Below are positions 34,989 to 46,007 of a stretch of 64,000 bases of DNA, piece by piece. Under the pieces are notes generated by a model, which worked only from the letters and a program-made list of their open reading frames with translations, ran no database searches and was not told where the DNA came from. This DNA comes from Pseudanabaena sp. FACHB-2040. GTDB taxonomy: Bacteria > Cyanobacteriota > Cyanobacteriia > Phormidesmidales > Phormidesmidaceae. The stretch's first letter is position 1. Each line of letters starts with the position of its first letter. The stretch lies in NCBI RefSeq assembly GCF_014696715.1, contig NZ_JACJQO010000005.1, positions 372,001 to 436,000 of the forward strand, given 5' to 3'. A program made the position numbers and the translations under genes.

Positions 34989-35077
34989 AAGAAACCCGTT
35001 TCTAGCATTTCAGAAACCGGGTTTCTAGCAAGCTATCTCGAGCCTTGCCTAAATCCTTCACAGAAACCCGGTTTCTC
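34989..35077. repeat. Cluster of AGAAACC(C)GGTTTCT palindromes
   Basis: Three copies or near copies in 90 bp: AGAAACCCGTTTCT at 34990, AGAAACCGGGTTTCT at 35012, AGAAACCCGGTTTCT at 35062. The second and third are exact reverse complements of each other and could pair. The cluster occupies the gap between serS (3' end) and rseP. Confidence 0.8.
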
Positions 35078-35087
35078 AGCCCCAGCC

Positions 35088-36419
<1,332 letters not shown>

Positions 36420-36467
36420 TCAGCGGCACAACCAATAAATCAGGATAGCAGCAAACCTATCGACCCA

Positions 36468-36507
36468 AGGGTCAAAACAAATGGAGCCGCGAAATTTGCA
36501 GCTCCAT
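36468..36507 (-). terminator. Terminator of nfu
   Basis: ATGGAGC (36481-36487) and GCTCCAT (36501-36507), 13-nt loop. On the minus strand a T-rich stretch follows (TTTGTTTTG). Lies downstream of nfu. Confidence 0.6.
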
Positions 36508-36565
36508 CAGCAAAACATCGGGAAAGGATACGCCCTCCCCCAACCTATATAATCCCCTGAAAAAT

Positions 36566-36805
36566 CTACATGACCTGCTCAATTTCTGCGATTTCGGGGA
36601 TAAACTCGCGCAGACGACGCTCAATACCCATCCGAAGCGTCATAGCTGAGCTAGGGCAAGAACCGCACGCTCCCTGCAGGCGCAGCTTGACAACAGGACC
36701 ATCGATTTCTACTAGCTCGACGTTGCCACCATCGGCCATCAGATAAGGCCGCATTTCATCCAAAACAGTTTCAACGTTATCGGTAGTTAGCGCCAGCGTT
36801 GACAT
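36566..36805 (-). CDS. nfu: NifU-C-terminal-domain scaffold protein (Nfu type)
   Basis: 79-aa Fe-S scaffold/transfer protein with the metal-binding CxxC in [18 protein letters not shown] near 45-62. Short single-domain Nfu proteins in cyanobacteria and chloroplasts deliver [4Fe-4S]/[2Fe-2S] clusters to photosystem I and ferredoxin (literature). Nothing else is in this operon. Confidence 0.93.
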   Translation of the reverse strand: MSTLALTTDNVETVLDEMRPYLMADGGNVELVEIDGPVVKLRLQGACGSCPSSAMTLRMGIERRLREFIPEIAEIEQVM

Positions 36806-36865
36806 GAGAATTACCTTACTTTTACACGGACTACTTTAATTCTAAGCACTGAGCCTACGCTTGTT

Positions 36866-37015
36866 AGTCAGAGAGGAGAGAGGGAAGAGGAGAGAAGAGT
36901 TATAAAACTTCTTGACCAAACCCATCCACCCATCTATCCCCAACCCATCCACCCATCTATCCCCAACCCATCCACTCATCTACTCCCCAACTCATCCACC
37001 TATCTACCCATCCAC
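36866..37015 (-). repeat. Two-arm G-rich/pyrimidine-rich repeat at prxQ 3' end
   Basis: On the prxQ strand the G-rich arm (37015-36905; AACCCATCCACCCATCTATCCCC-type units read as their complement) starts within the last codons, and the pyrimidine arm (36899-36866, TCTTCTCTCCTCTTCC-like) follows. Three near-identical 23-bp units are visible on the plus strand from about 36910 to 36985. The prxQ stop codon TAG comes from the GGGTAGATAGG repeat motif. Confidence 0.85.
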
Positions 37016-37558
37016 CCCCTGCAACTCATCCAAAGCCCCCAACACCTCCTGACTATGAATCGGCGGACTAACGCCTAAAAACCGCGCCCGCATCACACCC
37101 TCCGGGTCAATGATGTAGGTGTGCCGCAGAGACATTGCCCCTAACCAGGAGCCGTAAGCTTTGCTGACCTGGCCTTTAGGGTCAGAGAGTAAAGGAAACT
37201 CCAGCCCTTCGGAGTCACAAAACTCAGCATGGGAGTCGACATCGTCGGCGCTAACGCCCAGGATTTGGGCATTGCGCGCCTGATACTGAGCAAAATCGCG
37301 CTGAAACCGCTGCGCTTCTAGGGTGCAGCCAGAGGTAAAGTCCTTGGGGTAAAAGTAGAGAACGACCCATTGCCCCTGGTAGTCTGCTAGCGAAATCTCG
37401 CCATCGCCCGCATTGGTAGGCAGGGTAAACGCCGGGGCCGGTTCGCCAATGGGCACCTGTGGGCCACCCATCGCCACTGCTGGAGCCATTCCCGTTAGCC
37501 AAGTAATAAGGACAAGGCAAATGCTTAAAACACTACAAATTAGGGCTCGACGTGACAT
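37004..37558 (-). CDS. Exported PrxQ/BCP-type peroxiredoxin
   Basis: Thiol peroxidase reducing H2O2 and hydroperoxides, with an N-terminal signal peptide (residues 1-29; LVLITWLTGMAPAVA) that sends it to the periplasm or thylakoid lumen. The peroxidatic Cys C78 is in FYPKDFTSGCTLEAQRF. The resolving Cys normally five residues later is Gln (Q83); another Cys, C114, lies in HAEFCDSEG and could act instead, so it may be an atypical or 1-Cys enzyme. The C-terminal GVDG and stop fall in the repeat sequence. 184 aa with the signal peptide. Confidence 0.85.
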   Translation of the reverse strand: MSRRALICSVLSICLVLITWLTGMAPAVAMGGPQVPIGEPAPAFTLPTNAGDGEISLADYQGQWVVLYFYPKDFTSGCTLEAQRFQRDFAQYQARNAQILGVSADDVDSHAEFCDSEGLEFPLLSDPKGQVSKAYGSWLGAMSLRHTYIIDPEGVMRARFLGVSPPIHSQEVLGALDELQGVDG

Positions 37559-37757
37559 GGGCTCGCTCTATTAGATCGTCTTAGCAAAAGTTTAGGGCTT
37601 TTGATTGTCGAGCGCACTGAAGTTAGCGGAAGACACAGAGAGCAGCATTTAGCGACAGTTAGCTTTATGACTGATTTTGGTTGCCGATAGTGTGCGCGAC
37701 GTGGGGGCTCCACCACTCAAAGGGTTGAGCAGTCCCTTAAGAAAAAAAGAGAACCCG

Positions 37758-37785
37758 TTGCCGATCTAAATCCTTGGCATACAAC
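37758..37785 (+). promoter_or_regulatory. Candidate promoter of ACD/GNAT gene
   Basis: TTGCCG (-35 like) at 37758-37763, 16-bp spacer, TACAAC (-10 like) at 37780-37785, about 50 bp upstream of the start. Match to consensus is moderate. Confidence 0.3.
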
Positions 37786-37836
37786 GTAAGGGTGAGCATC
37801 TCCGTGCCGATGTCCTTACTTTGAGGCAGATTTACC

Positions 37837-40593
37837 GTGCTCAAACCCTCCAAGCCCACGACAGATCCGGCTTACGATATTCTGCGCTCCGAGCGCCAGC
37901 CGCTCAATGCCTTCTTTGCACCTCAGGCCGTTGCTGTTATTGGCGCAACGGATCGGCCCGGCAGCGTTGGCCGCACTCTACTTTGGAACCTGATCAGCAG
38001 CCCCTTTGGCGGCACTGTTTTCCCGATCAATCCTAAACGGCGCAGTGTTCTGGGCATTCGCGCCTATCCCAGCATTCAAGACACACCCGAGCCGGTCGAT
38101 CTGGCTATTATTGCTACCCCTGCCCCTACTGTCCCTGGCTTAATTCAAGAGTGTATTGCGGCAGGGGTCAGCGCTGTGGTTGTGCTGTCAGCAGGTTTCA
38201 AAGAAACCGGCGCAGCAGGAACAGCTCTAGAAAACCAGATCCGCGAGCTGCTGCGACAGAGCTCGCTGCGGCTGATTGGCCCCAACTGCCTGGGTCTTAT
38301 GAACCCCCTCAATGGACTCAATGCCACCTTTGCCAGCACCCTAGCCCGCTCTGGTAACGTCGGTTTCATTAGCCAGAGCGGTGCTCTCTGTACGGCAGTG
38401 CTGGACTGGAGCCTGCAGGAAAATGTTGGCTTCAGTGCCTTTGTCTCCATTGGCTCCATGCTGGATGTGGACTGGGGTGACCTGATTTACTACCTGGGCG
38501 ATGATCCTCGCACCCGCAGCATCGTCATCTACATGGAGTCGATTGGCAATGCTCGCTCTTTTCTATCGGCGGCGCGGGAGGTTGCCCTGACCAAGCCGAT
38601 CATCGTAATCAAGGCGGGCCGGACAGAGGCGGCAGCTCAGGCCGCCGCCTCTCACACTGGGTCGCTGGCAGGGAGTGATGCGGTATTAGATGCCGCCTTT
38701 CGGCGCTGCGGTGTGCTGCGGGTCAACCAGATTGCTGAACTGTTTGATATGGCAGAGGTGCTAGCCAAGCAGACCCACAGGCCTCAAGGCCCCCGGCTGA
38801 CTGTTATTACCAATGCCGGGGGACCGGGGGTGCTAGCCACCGATGCCCTGATTGCCACGGGTGGAGAGCTGGCGACCCTCTCTGAAGACACCCTAACCAC
38901 CCTTAACGAATTTCTACCGACCCACTGGAGCCACGGCAACCCCATCGATATCTTGGGAGATGCTGACCCCGAGCGCTACAGTCAGACGCTAGACGTGACG
39001 CTCAAAGACCCTAACAGCGATGGCCTACTGGTTATCCTGACGCCCCAGGCAATGACTGACCCGACTCAGACGGCTGAAAAGCTGAAGCAACTGGCTCAAA
39101 ATGCCGAAAAGCCGATCTTGGCAAGCTGGATGGGCGGGGCCGAGGTTACGAGCGGGGAGACTATTTTGAACCGGGCCAGCATCGCCACTTACCGCTACCC
39201 TGATGCGGCGGCGCGGCTGTTTAACTTCATGTGGAAGTACAGCTATAATCTGCGCGGCCTTTATGAAACTCCGGCGCTGCTGCCGCTAGAGGTGGATGCA
39301 GAGGAGCGATCGCAAGTTGATCACCTCATTCAATCAGCCCGCGCGGCAGGCCGCACAATTTTAACGGAGCTGGAGTCAAAGCAGATTTTGCGGGCTTACG
39401 GCATTCCTACCGTAGAGTCGCAGACGGCAGCAACGCCCGAGGCGGCAGTAGATTGTGCCGAAGCCATCGGCTACCCAGTAGTGGTGAAGCTGGTATCTGA
39501 AGTCATTACCCACAAAACTGATGTGGGCGGGGTGGTGCTCAACCTGCAAAATGCCGATGCGGTGCGGCAGGCCTACGGTGCGATCGCAGATGCCGTTACC
39601 GCCAAAGCTGGCCCCGAAGCGTTTACAGGCGTTACGGTGCAGCCCATGATCAACCGCGACGAGAGCTACGAAGTGATCGTTGGCAGCAGTGTCGATCCCC
39701 AGTTTGGCCCGGTGATTTTATTTGGGGCGGGGGGCCAGCTCGTCGAAGTTTTTCAAGATAGTGCCGTGGCGCTGCCGCCGCTCAACACCACCCTGGCCCG
39801 TCGCCTGATGGAGCAGACCAAAATCTACAAAGCCTTTAAGGGGGTGCGAGGCCGCCCTCCAGCGGATCTAGCAGGACTAGAAAAGCTGCTGGTGCGCTTC
39901 AGCCAGCTTGTGCTGGAGCAGCCCCTAATTGCCGAACTCGACATCAACCCGCTGCTGATATCGGCAACCGACAGCGCTCACCCACTGCTAGCCCTAGATG
40001 CCCGCATTGCCCTGCATCCCCCAGATATGGCCCTGGCTAGCTTACCGAAGCCTGCCATTCGGCCCTACCCGGTTCAGTACGTTACCCCCTGGCAGCTGAA
40101 AGACGGCACGCGGGTAACTATTCGCCCCATTCGGCCCGAAGATGAGCCGCTAATCGTAAAATTCCACCAGACCCTCTCCGAAGAAAGCGTCTATTTTCGC
40201 TACTTTCACCTAATGAAGCTGAGCAGCCGCATCGCGCATGACCGGCTGACCCGCATCTGCTTTATCGACTATGACCGCGAGATGGCGCTGGTTGTTGATC
40301 GCCATCAGCCCCAAACCGGCGAGCAGGAGATTTTAGCAGTCGCCCGTCTGAGCAAGTCCTACGGCCTGAATGAGGGGGAATTTGCCATGCTGGTGAGCGA
40401 TCTGTACCAGCATCAGGGATTAGGTACCCAACTGCTGCAACAGCTCCTAAAAGTAGGCCGAGACGAATCTCTAGAGCGTATCACTGCCGAAATCCTTCAT
40501 GAAAACCGGCCCATGCAGCGCGTCTGTGAGAAAGTCGGCTTTACTCTAAAGCACGCTCCAGATTTTATCGAAGCTGAGATTGTGCTCGCCTAG
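37837..40593 (+). CDS. NDP-forming acyl-CoA synthetase/GNAT fusion (Pat-like)
   Basis: 918-aa multidomain protein: CoA-binding domain (about 20-150; [14 protein letters not shown]), succinyl-CoA-ligase-like domains, ATP-grasp domain (near 490-720; [18 protein letters not shown]), and a C-terminal GNAT acetyltransferase (about 760-918; [19 protein letters not shown]). This is the Pat/PatZ arrangement, where the GNAT part acetylates lysines such as that of acetyl-CoA synthetase. Unlike what I recall for Salmonella Pat, the catalytic His of ADP-forming acetyl-CoA synthetase is kept here: H273 in [13 protein letters not shown]. So both activities may be real. A GTG start at 37837 is used. Its stop overlaps that of malQ. 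Confidence 0.85.
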   Translation: MLKPSKPTTDPAYDILRSERQPLNAFFAPQAVAVIGATDRPGSVGRTLLWNLISSPFGGTVFPINPKRRSVLGIRAYPSIQDTPEPVDLAIIATPAPTVPGLIQECIAAGVSAVVVLSAGFKETGAAGTALENQIRELLRQSSLRLIGPNCLGLMNPLNGLNATFASTLARSGNVGFISQSGALCTAVLDWSLQENVGFSAFVSIGSMLDVDWGDLIYYLGDDPRTRSIVIYMESIGNARSFLSAAREVALTKPIIVIKAGRTEAAAQAAASHTGSLAGSDAVLDAAFRRCGVLRVNQIAELFDMAEVLAKQTHRPQGPRLTVITNAGGPGVLATDALIATGGELATLSEDTLTTLNEFLPTHWSHGNPIDILGDADPERYSQTLDVTLKDPNSDGLLVILTPQAMTDPTQTAEKLKQLAQNAEKPILASWMGGAEVTSGETILNRASIATYRYPDAAARLFNFMWKYSYNLRGLYETPALLPLEVDAEERSQVDHLIQSARAAGRTILTELESKQILRAYGIPTVESQTAATPEAAVDCAEAIGYPVVVKLVSEVITHKTDVGGVVLNLQNADAVRQAYGAIADAVTAKAGPEAFTGVTVQPMINRDESYEVIVGSSVDPQFGPVILFGAGGQLVEVFQDSAVALPPLNTTLARRLMEQTKIYKAFKGVRGRPPADLAGLEKLLVRFSQLVLEQPLIAELDINPLLISATDSAHPLLALDARIALHPPDMALASLPKPAIRPYPVQYVTPWQLKDGTRVTIRPIRPEDEPLIVKFHQTLSEESVYFRYFHLMKLSSRIAHDRLTRICFIDYDREMALVVDRHQPQTGEQEILAVARLSKSYGLNEGEFAMLVSDLYQHQGLGTQLLQQLLKVGRDESLERITAEILHENRPMQRVCEKVGFTLKHAPDFIEAEIVLA

Positions 40594-42101
40594 TACCAGT
40601 GGTCAGGGGCACGGTCGGAGAAGCGGGTTAGCTCTCGTAGCTCATGGCAAACGTCGTCAGTGATCGATTCTGAGCGGTAGCGCCAAGACCAGTTGCCGTC
40701 GGCCTTGCCCGGCGTATTCATGCGAAACTCGCTGCCTAGGCCAAAGAGATCCTGCATGGGAATGATGTTGCGATCGGCAATAGACATCATCGCCACCCGG
40801 ATCAGATCCCAATGCACGCCTGCTGGTGACAGACAGCCTAGGAACATGATCACTCGGTTGCGCTCGCTCTCGTCTAGCTGGTTAAACCAGCCCACGGTGG
40901 TGTCATTGTCATGGGTGCCGGTGTAGACGATGCAGTTGCGGGGGTAGTTAAAGGGCAGGTAGAGGTTTTTGCTGTCGGAGCCAAAGGCAAACTGCAAAAT
41001 TTTCATGCCAGGGAACCCAAACTGGTCCCGCAGCTCCAGCACTTCGGGAGTAATCAGGCCCAGATCCTCGGCCAGAATGGGCAGGCTGCCCAATTCCTCC
41101 TTCACCTTGTTGAAAAGCTTCTCGCCAGGGGCTTCTATCCAGTGGCCATTCATCGCAGTGGTTTCGCCCTGGGCCACGGCCCAGTAAGCCTGAAACCCTC
41201 GGAAGTGGTCAATACGAATCCAGTCTACATAGTCGAGAATGGCTCGGATTCGCATCAGCCACCAGTGGAAGCCAGTTTCTTCGAGCTTGGCCCAGTTGTA
41301 GGTGGGGTTTCCCCAGAGCTGGCCGGTGGCACTGAAGTAGTCGGGGGGTACGCCTGCCATCTCAGAGGGCAGCAACGTCTCAGGGTCGATCATGAAGTTG
41401 TCGGGATAGGCCCAGACATCAACGCTGTCGTGAGCCACGTAAATTGGAATATCACCAACAATTTCGATGCCGCGCTCGTTGGCATATTGCTTAAGCGATG
41501 ACCACTGGCGGTGAAACTCAAACTGCTTGTATTTAAAGCGAGCAATTTCTACGGTTAGCTTTTCTTGCCACATCTGCATGGCTTCGGGCTGGCGGCGGGC
41601 AATAGCCGAGTCCCATTCTGACCAACCGGCTCCGCCATGAGCCTGTTTGAGCGCCATGAAGAAAGCGTAGTCATCTAGCCAGAAGGCGGCAGCTTCGCAG
41701 AACTGGGCATAACTCTGGCGATCTTCTTCGCTAGCATGGGCCTGGAAGGTTTCGGCGGCCTTTTCCAGCAGCTTCATCTTGGCTGGCACAACCTGCTCAA
41801 AATCCACGTAATCAGCCGGAAAGTCGGGCAGGTTGTCGAGATCGGCTTGGTCGATTAGGTTGCGATCGCGCAGCTGTTCCAAACTAATCAGAATGGGGTT
41901 GCCTGCCATTGAGGAGAAGCAGAGGTACGGAGAGTTGCCGTGTCCGGTTGGCCCCAAGGGTAGTACCTGCCAGATCTGCTGCCCTGTAGTCGCCAGAAAA
42001 TCAACGAAGCGATAAGCCTCTGGGCCAAGATCCCCAATGCCGTAGTGACCCGGCAGGGAGGTAGGGTGCAGCAAAATTCCGCTGGTTCTGGAGGAAGCCA
42101 T
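40590..42101 (-). CDS. malQ: 4-alpha-glucanotransferase
   Basis: Family GH77 enzyme that moves 1,4-alpha-glucan chains in glycogen metabolism. Nucleophile Asp in [17 protein letters not shown] near 285-301 and the [10 protein letters not shown] motif near 341 match the family. The 503-aa length is the standard DPE1/MalQ type. The last two bases of its stop and those of the convergent Pat-like gene share CTAG at 40590-40593, leaving no room for a terminator. Confidence 0.95.
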   Translation of the reverse strand: MASSRTSGILLHPTSLPGHYGIGDLGPEAYRFVDFLATTGQQIWQVLPLGPTGHGNSPYLCFSSMAGNPILISLEQLRDRNLIDQADLDNLPDFPADYVDFEQVVPAKMKLLEKAAETFQAHASEEDRQSYAQFCEAAAFWLDDYAFFMALKQAHGGAGWSEWDSAIARRQPEAMQMWQEKLTVEIARFKYKQFEFHRQWSSLKQYANERGIEIVGDIPIYVAHDSVDVWAYPDNFMIDPETLLPSEMAGVPPDYFSATGQLWGNPTYNWAKLEETGFHWWLMRIRAILDYVDWIRIDHFRGFQAYWAVAQGETTAMNGHWIEAPGEKLFNKVKEELGSLPILAEDLGLITPEVLELRDQFGFPGMKILQFAFGSDSKNLYLPFNYPRNCIVYTGTHDNDTTVGWFNQLDESERNRVIMFLGCLSPAGVHWDLIRVAMMSIADRNIIPMQDLFGLGSEFRMNTPGKADGNWSWRYRSESITDDVCHELRELTRFSDRAPDHWY

Positions 42102-42281
42102 AACGTGCCCTGGAATATTCCCAATGACTCTAACACGGCAGTTTCAGCCGAGAGTGCTACCCTGGTTGGATTTTCATCTTTGCCTTAGGGAATATAAAAT
42201 GTCCTGTCAAGCGGTTGTGTTATTTGAGGCGAGTGGTGTCAAATTCAGTAGAACAGGGGAGCCCTTTGCCTGGAGTTTGTA

Positions 42282-42722
42282 GTGACGCATCGTAATCCTG
42301 CCCCCACAGTCGACCTGATCATTGAACTGATCGATCGGCCCCATCGCCCCATTTTGTTAATTGAGCGGCACAACCCGCCCTACGGCTGGGCCTTGCCAGG
42401 GGGATTTGTAGACTATGGCGAGGCGGTTGAAACGGCCGCCCGTCGAGAAGCTCAGGAAGAAATTGGGCTGGCGGTTTCCCTGGTGGAGCAGTTTTGCGTC
42501 TACTCCAACCCCAACCGCGACCCCCGCCAGCATACGATGAGCGTCGTGTTTCTAGCCACCGCTACTGGCGAACCTGGAGCCGGAGACGACGCTAAGGCAG
42601 TAGACGCTTTTAACCCCTGGGAGCTACCTAAAAATCTCTGCTTTGACCACGATCGCATCTTGCAAGACTACCTGCACTACCGCCACCACGGCATTCGACC
42701 CCGGTTTGGTGACGAGATTTAA
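42282..42722 (+). CDS. Nudix hydrolase
   Basis: Pyrophosphohydrolase with the full Nudix box [24 protein letters not shown] near residues 47-70 (GX5EX7REUXEEXGU). 146 aa, GTG start. Resembles ADP-ribose or general nucleoside-diphosphate Nudix enzymes; substrate not predicted. RidA follows by 52 bp on the same strand, so they may be co-transcribed. Confidence 0.88.
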   Translation: MTHRNPAPTVDLIIELIDRPHRPILLIERHNPPYGWALPGGFVDYGEAVETAARREAQEEIGLAVSLVEQFCVYSNPNRDPRQHTMSVVFLATATGEPGAGDDAKAVDAFNPWELPKNLCFDHDRILQDYLHYRHHGIRPRFGDEI

Positions 42723-42774
42723 GCAGTGAAACTAAGGGATAATCAGTCACGGCAACCCAACGCAACGGTACTCC

Positions 42775-43164
42775 ATGACCCGCAAAGTAATTCAAACAGA
42801 CAAGGCTCCCGCCCCCGTCGGCCCCTACAACCAGGCCATTGCCGCTAGCGGTCAACTGCTCTTTGTCGCCGGCCAAATTCCCCTTGATCCGGTTTCCGGC
42901 CAGATTGTTGGCGAAGGCGATATCGCAGCTCAGACAGAACAAGCGATCGCAAACCTGTCTGCCATTCTAGAAGCAGGCGGAACCACCCTTAACAGCGTGG
43001 TCAAGACTTCAGTGTTTCTCAAAGACATGAATGATTTCGCAGCAATGAATGCGGTTTACGCCCAACACTTTGGCGACGAATCGGCCCCGGCCCGCGCTTG
43101 CGTCGAAGTGGCCCGCCTACCCAAGGACGTGCTGGTCGAAATCGAGTGCATCGCTGTCATCTAA
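42775..43164 (+). CDS. ridA: RidA-family enamine/imine deaminase
   Basis: 129-aa protein that hydrolyses reactive enamines from PLP enzymes. The key Arg is in [20 protein letters not shown] near 104-123, and the motif [24 protein letters not shown] near 17-40 is diagnostic of the YjgF/RidA family. It is followed by a short gap and the convergent TPR protein gene. Confidence 0.93.
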   Translation: MTRKVIQTDKAPAPVGPYNQAIAASGQLLFVAGQIPLDPVSGQIVGEGDIAAQTEQAIANLSAILEAGGTTLNSVVKTSVFLKDMNDFAAMNAVYAQHFGDESAPARACVEVARLPKDVLVEIECIAVI

Positions 43165-43226
43165 GTTTTGTAGGCAAAGCAAAGCGTGCTCATCAAAGCA
43201 TATACTCAGGGACTACTCCACCACAC

Positions 43227-44291
43227 TCAGACCTTTAGCCCAAACTGCCCGATTGCCTGATTCAGCCGCAGGGCTTTTTCCTGATCTCCATTCTGCATAC
43301 AGCGAGTCTGGCCCGCTTCTAAGACCTGCCGTGCCTGCTCCTTCTCGCCCTGCATCACTAGCGCCATTGCCAAAGTGTAGTAAGCATCGGCATTGCAAGG
43401 GTCTTGGCGAATCTGGTTCTGACAGTTGGCAATGGTTTCCTGCCGTTTGCCTTTACCGCCAACTACCAGATTCATTACATTACCAACCTGAGCCAAGGTC
43501 ATCATGGGATCTTCATGCCAATCCCTTGAGGCAGACAGTCCCAGAAAGCTGCGAATAGCGTTGGCAGTTTTTTCTTTATCTCGCTTGCCCGAATCGTAAT
43601 AGCTCGTCAAAGGCAGCGTTTCCCCAGTCTTCAACCCCAAAGCTAGGCGGTAGGTATTGCCACCTTTGCTGCCGCTAGAGCGCTGCAGCGTAACGCTCAC
43701 TAGATGATGCAGCGGATGCTGAACCGTCTCAGCTCCCAGCAGACCCCGCTTGGTAAAGGTTAGCTGGCCCATGCTTTTGTCAAAATCGCAGGTGACCACT
43801 TTGCCGACAACCAGCATTAAGGCCAAGCCAGTGCCGCTAAAAAGAACTAAAAACAGCAGGCCGATCCAGCGGTCATCCTGGTGAATACGCAGCGAAGCGG
43901 CGGCTGGGCTTTGGATGAACTGATTGATCTGGGCAGCCCGATTCTGGTGAAAGCCGTTGCCAGAGCTATAGGCATTGGTTAGCGGCACCACACCCTGATC
44001 GGTTGTAAGCACCACCCGGTAGGTGTGGTCGCCATCGCTGTTTCGGTGAGTTTCTACCTCAGCCTGCTGCAGGCCAGCTAGCGAAAACGTGCGCGAGCGG
44101 CTGCCCAACGGATTGCTCTGGGTTAGCTCACATTGGGCTGGAGCAGTGCGAGTGCACTCAAAAACGGTCTCTCCCCCAAGGGCCAGCCAGACCATCAGAC
44201 CCGCCCCGGTAAAAATGCCGCCCATCAGCCAGAGCAGCCAGGGAACTAGCCGCAGCGTTAGCTGAGTAGACGTTTGCCGAACAACTCTCAT
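43227..44291 (-). CDS. Membrane protein with TPR-like C-terminus
   Basis: Two hydrophobic helices near residues 15-37 and 133-155 (IGLLFLVLFSGTGLALMLV) flank a soluble part; the C-terminal 80 residues (near 270-354, PCNADAYYTLAMALVMQGEKEQARQVLE) contain one or two tetratricopeptide-like repeats. So it is probably an inner-membrane protein with an exposed protein-binding end. I use ATG 44291 rather than the TTG 33 bp upstream. Not recognised as a known family. Convergent with ridA. Confidence 0.6.
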   Translation of the reverse strand: MRVVRQTSTQLTLRLVPWLLWLMGGIFTGAGLMVWLALGGETVFECTRTAPAQCELTQSNPLGSRSRTFSLAGLQQAEVETHRNSDGDHTYRVVLTTDQGVVPLTNAYSSGNGFHQNRAAQINQFIQSPAAASLRIHQDDRWIGLLFLVLFSGTGLALMLVVGKVVTCDFDKSMGQLTFTKRGLLGAETVQHPLHHLVSVTLQRSSGSKGGNTYRLALGLKTGETLPLTSYYDSGKRDKEKTANAIRSFLGLSASRDWHEDPMMTLAQVGNVMNLVVGGKGKRQETIANCQNQIRQDPCNADAYYTLAMALVMQGEKEQARQVLEAGQTRCMQNGDQEKALRLNQAIGQFGLKV

Positions 44292-44539
44292 AGCGGTTAT
44301 TGCCAGAAGGTTAACAAGATCCAATCAGTTTGTCTGAAGACCTTTCCGGGGATATTGCATGGGTCAGTCTGCTGTGTTCGGGCTCCCTGAGCCGTACTCT
44401 CCCCCTAGAATTCCCGGCTGGCTAGGTGAATTCCGCAAAACAATTCGGTCAGAAGGAGATTTGTACAGATTCCTTCACGTATTCTTCAAGGGTATGAAAA
44501 GGTAATTTCACGCACAAAAAGCGATCAGGTAGGCAGACC

Positions 44540-45673
44540 ATGTATGACTGCATCATTGTTGGGGCGGGACCAGCGGGCAGCGCCACCGCATACCATCTGG
44601 CTAAGCAGGGACACAGTGTACTGCTGCTAGAAAAAGCAGCACTGCCCCGCTACAAGCCCTGCAGTGGAGCCGTATCGCCCAGTGTGGCCCAGTGGTTTGA
44701 CTTCGATTTTGCCCCCGCCATCGATCGCACCATGCGCAAAGTTCGCTACACCTGGAAGTTAGGCGATCCCGTTGAGGGTGAACTGCAGACTGCAGAACCA
44801 ATCTGGATGGTTCGACGGGACGTTTTTGATCATTTCTTAGTACAGCAGGCCCAAACTCAGGGAGCCCAGCTCCAGGACAGTACCGCAGTCACAGGCATTG
44901 AGCTTAAGGGCGATTACTGGCAGGTCAATACTGCAAACGGCAGTTTTGAGGGCAGCTATGTGGTTGCGGCGGATGGAGCTGATGGGCCGATGGCTCAGTG
45001 GTTGGGCTTCCCAGAGCAGGAGGTGCGCTTAGCTGGCGTTTTGGAAGTGCCCACCAACACTCCTCTAGAAGATACCTGTGCCATCAATTTTGAGTTTGGC
45101 CTGGTCAAAAACGGCTGTCTCTGGAACTTTCCTAAACATCAGGGCTACTCCATCGGCGCTTGCGCCTTCCGGGGCAAAAACCTACAGGAATTCAAGACCT
45201 ACCTAGAGCCCTATGCCCAGTCCTTCGGCCTTTCCTATAGCCAAGGCAGCGCCTTTACCCACCCCCTCAAAGTCTGGGACGGCAACCGTCCCCTACACCG
45301 AGACAGAGCTGTTCTAGTCGGAGAAGCCGCTGCCACTGTCGATCCGCTGTCAGCTGAGGGCATTCGACCAGCGATGGTCAGCGGTGTGAAGGCAGCAGGG
45401 GCCATTCATCAGGCTCTTAACGGCAATGCCGAGGCCCTGGCTGCCTATACCCGTTCCATGCATGAGGAGTGGGGAGCCGATATGCAGTGGGCCCAGCGGA
45501 TCGCCAGCCTGTTCTACCGGGTGCCGGGCATTGGCTACAGAGTCGGCATTAAGCGGCCTACAGCCACCCAGCGGCTGGGCCAACTGTTGGCAGGAGAGAT
45601 TCGCTACGCTGACGTAGCAAATCGGGTGATGAAGCGGCTAGGGGGTGGGCTGATTCCGGGGTTGGGGGGGTAG
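44540..45673 (+). CDS. Geranylgeranyl-reductase-family FAD oxidoreductase
   Basis: FAD-dependent reductase of the GGR/ChlP family. The FAD fold motif CIIVGAGPAGSATAYHLAKQG is near 4-24 and the second motif VLVGEAAATVDPLSAEGIRPAM near 257-278 is typical. The PRYKPCSGAVS motif near 36-46 matches the cysteine-containing GGR signature. The usual ChlP of cyanobacteria (about 405 aa) is longer, so this may be a paralog acting on isoprenoids or lipids. The last 15 residues are Gly/Leu-rich and merge into a G-rich repeat at the stop. Confidence 0.75.
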   Translation: MYDCIIVGAGPAGSATAYHLAKQGHSVLLLEKAALPRYKPCSGAVSPSVAQWFDFDFAPAIDRTMRKVRYTWKLGDPVEGELQTAEPIWMVRRDVFDHFLVQQAQTQGAQLQDSTAVTGIELKGDYWQVNTANGSFEGSYVVAADGADGPMAQWLGFPEQEVRLAGVLEVPTNTPLEDTCAINFEFGLVKNGCLWNFPKHQGYSIGACAFRGKNLQEFKTYLEPYAQSFGLSYSQGSAFTHPLKVWDGNRPLHRDRAVLVGEAAATVDPLSAEGIRPAMVSGVKAAGAIHQALNGNAEALAAYTRSMHEEWGADMQWAQRIASLFYRVPGIGYRVGIKRPTATQRLGQLLAGEIRYADVANRVMKRLGGGLIPGLGG

Positions 45674-45920
45674 GAGGACGGGGAGACAGAGAGTAAGAGG
45701 ACAAGGGGACGCGGGGACGAAAGTTAGGCCAAAGTGGGAGTGTTCGAAAACTCGGAGTTAGCCAGGCTGAAACCCTTAATTTTCCGTTCTTGAAACCAAA
45801 CTTACACAAGAACCTGAACAGTTCCTCATCTCCCCCACCTCCTTCATCTCCCCCACCTCCTTCATCTCCCCCTCCCCGCGTCCCCGCGTCCCCGCGTCTC
45901 CCTTCCCCACGTCTCCCCCT
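45665..45920 (+). repeat. Two-arm G-rich/C-rich repeat after GGR-like gene
   Basis: G-rich arm at 45665-45715, including GGGGACGCGGGGACG near 45706-45720. C-rich arm at about 45828-45920 with CACCTCCTTCATCTCCCC repeats and CGTCCCCGCGTCCCC, the exact reverse complement of the left motif. The spacer of about 110 bp is unique. The GGR stop codon lies at the edge of the left arm. Confidence 0.85.
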
Positions 45921-46007
45921 TCTGGTTAACCTAAATTTCACCAGTTAACCTAACCAAACCGCTATGATGCCAGGAGGCTTCTCGTTTCAGGCCAGCTGGG
46001 GTACCCC

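Noticed and set aside
44461-44505. 14-residue TTG-start leader-like frame preceded by AGGAG before the GGR-like gene
   Set aside because: Very short; no attenuator hairpin pair is visible behind it.
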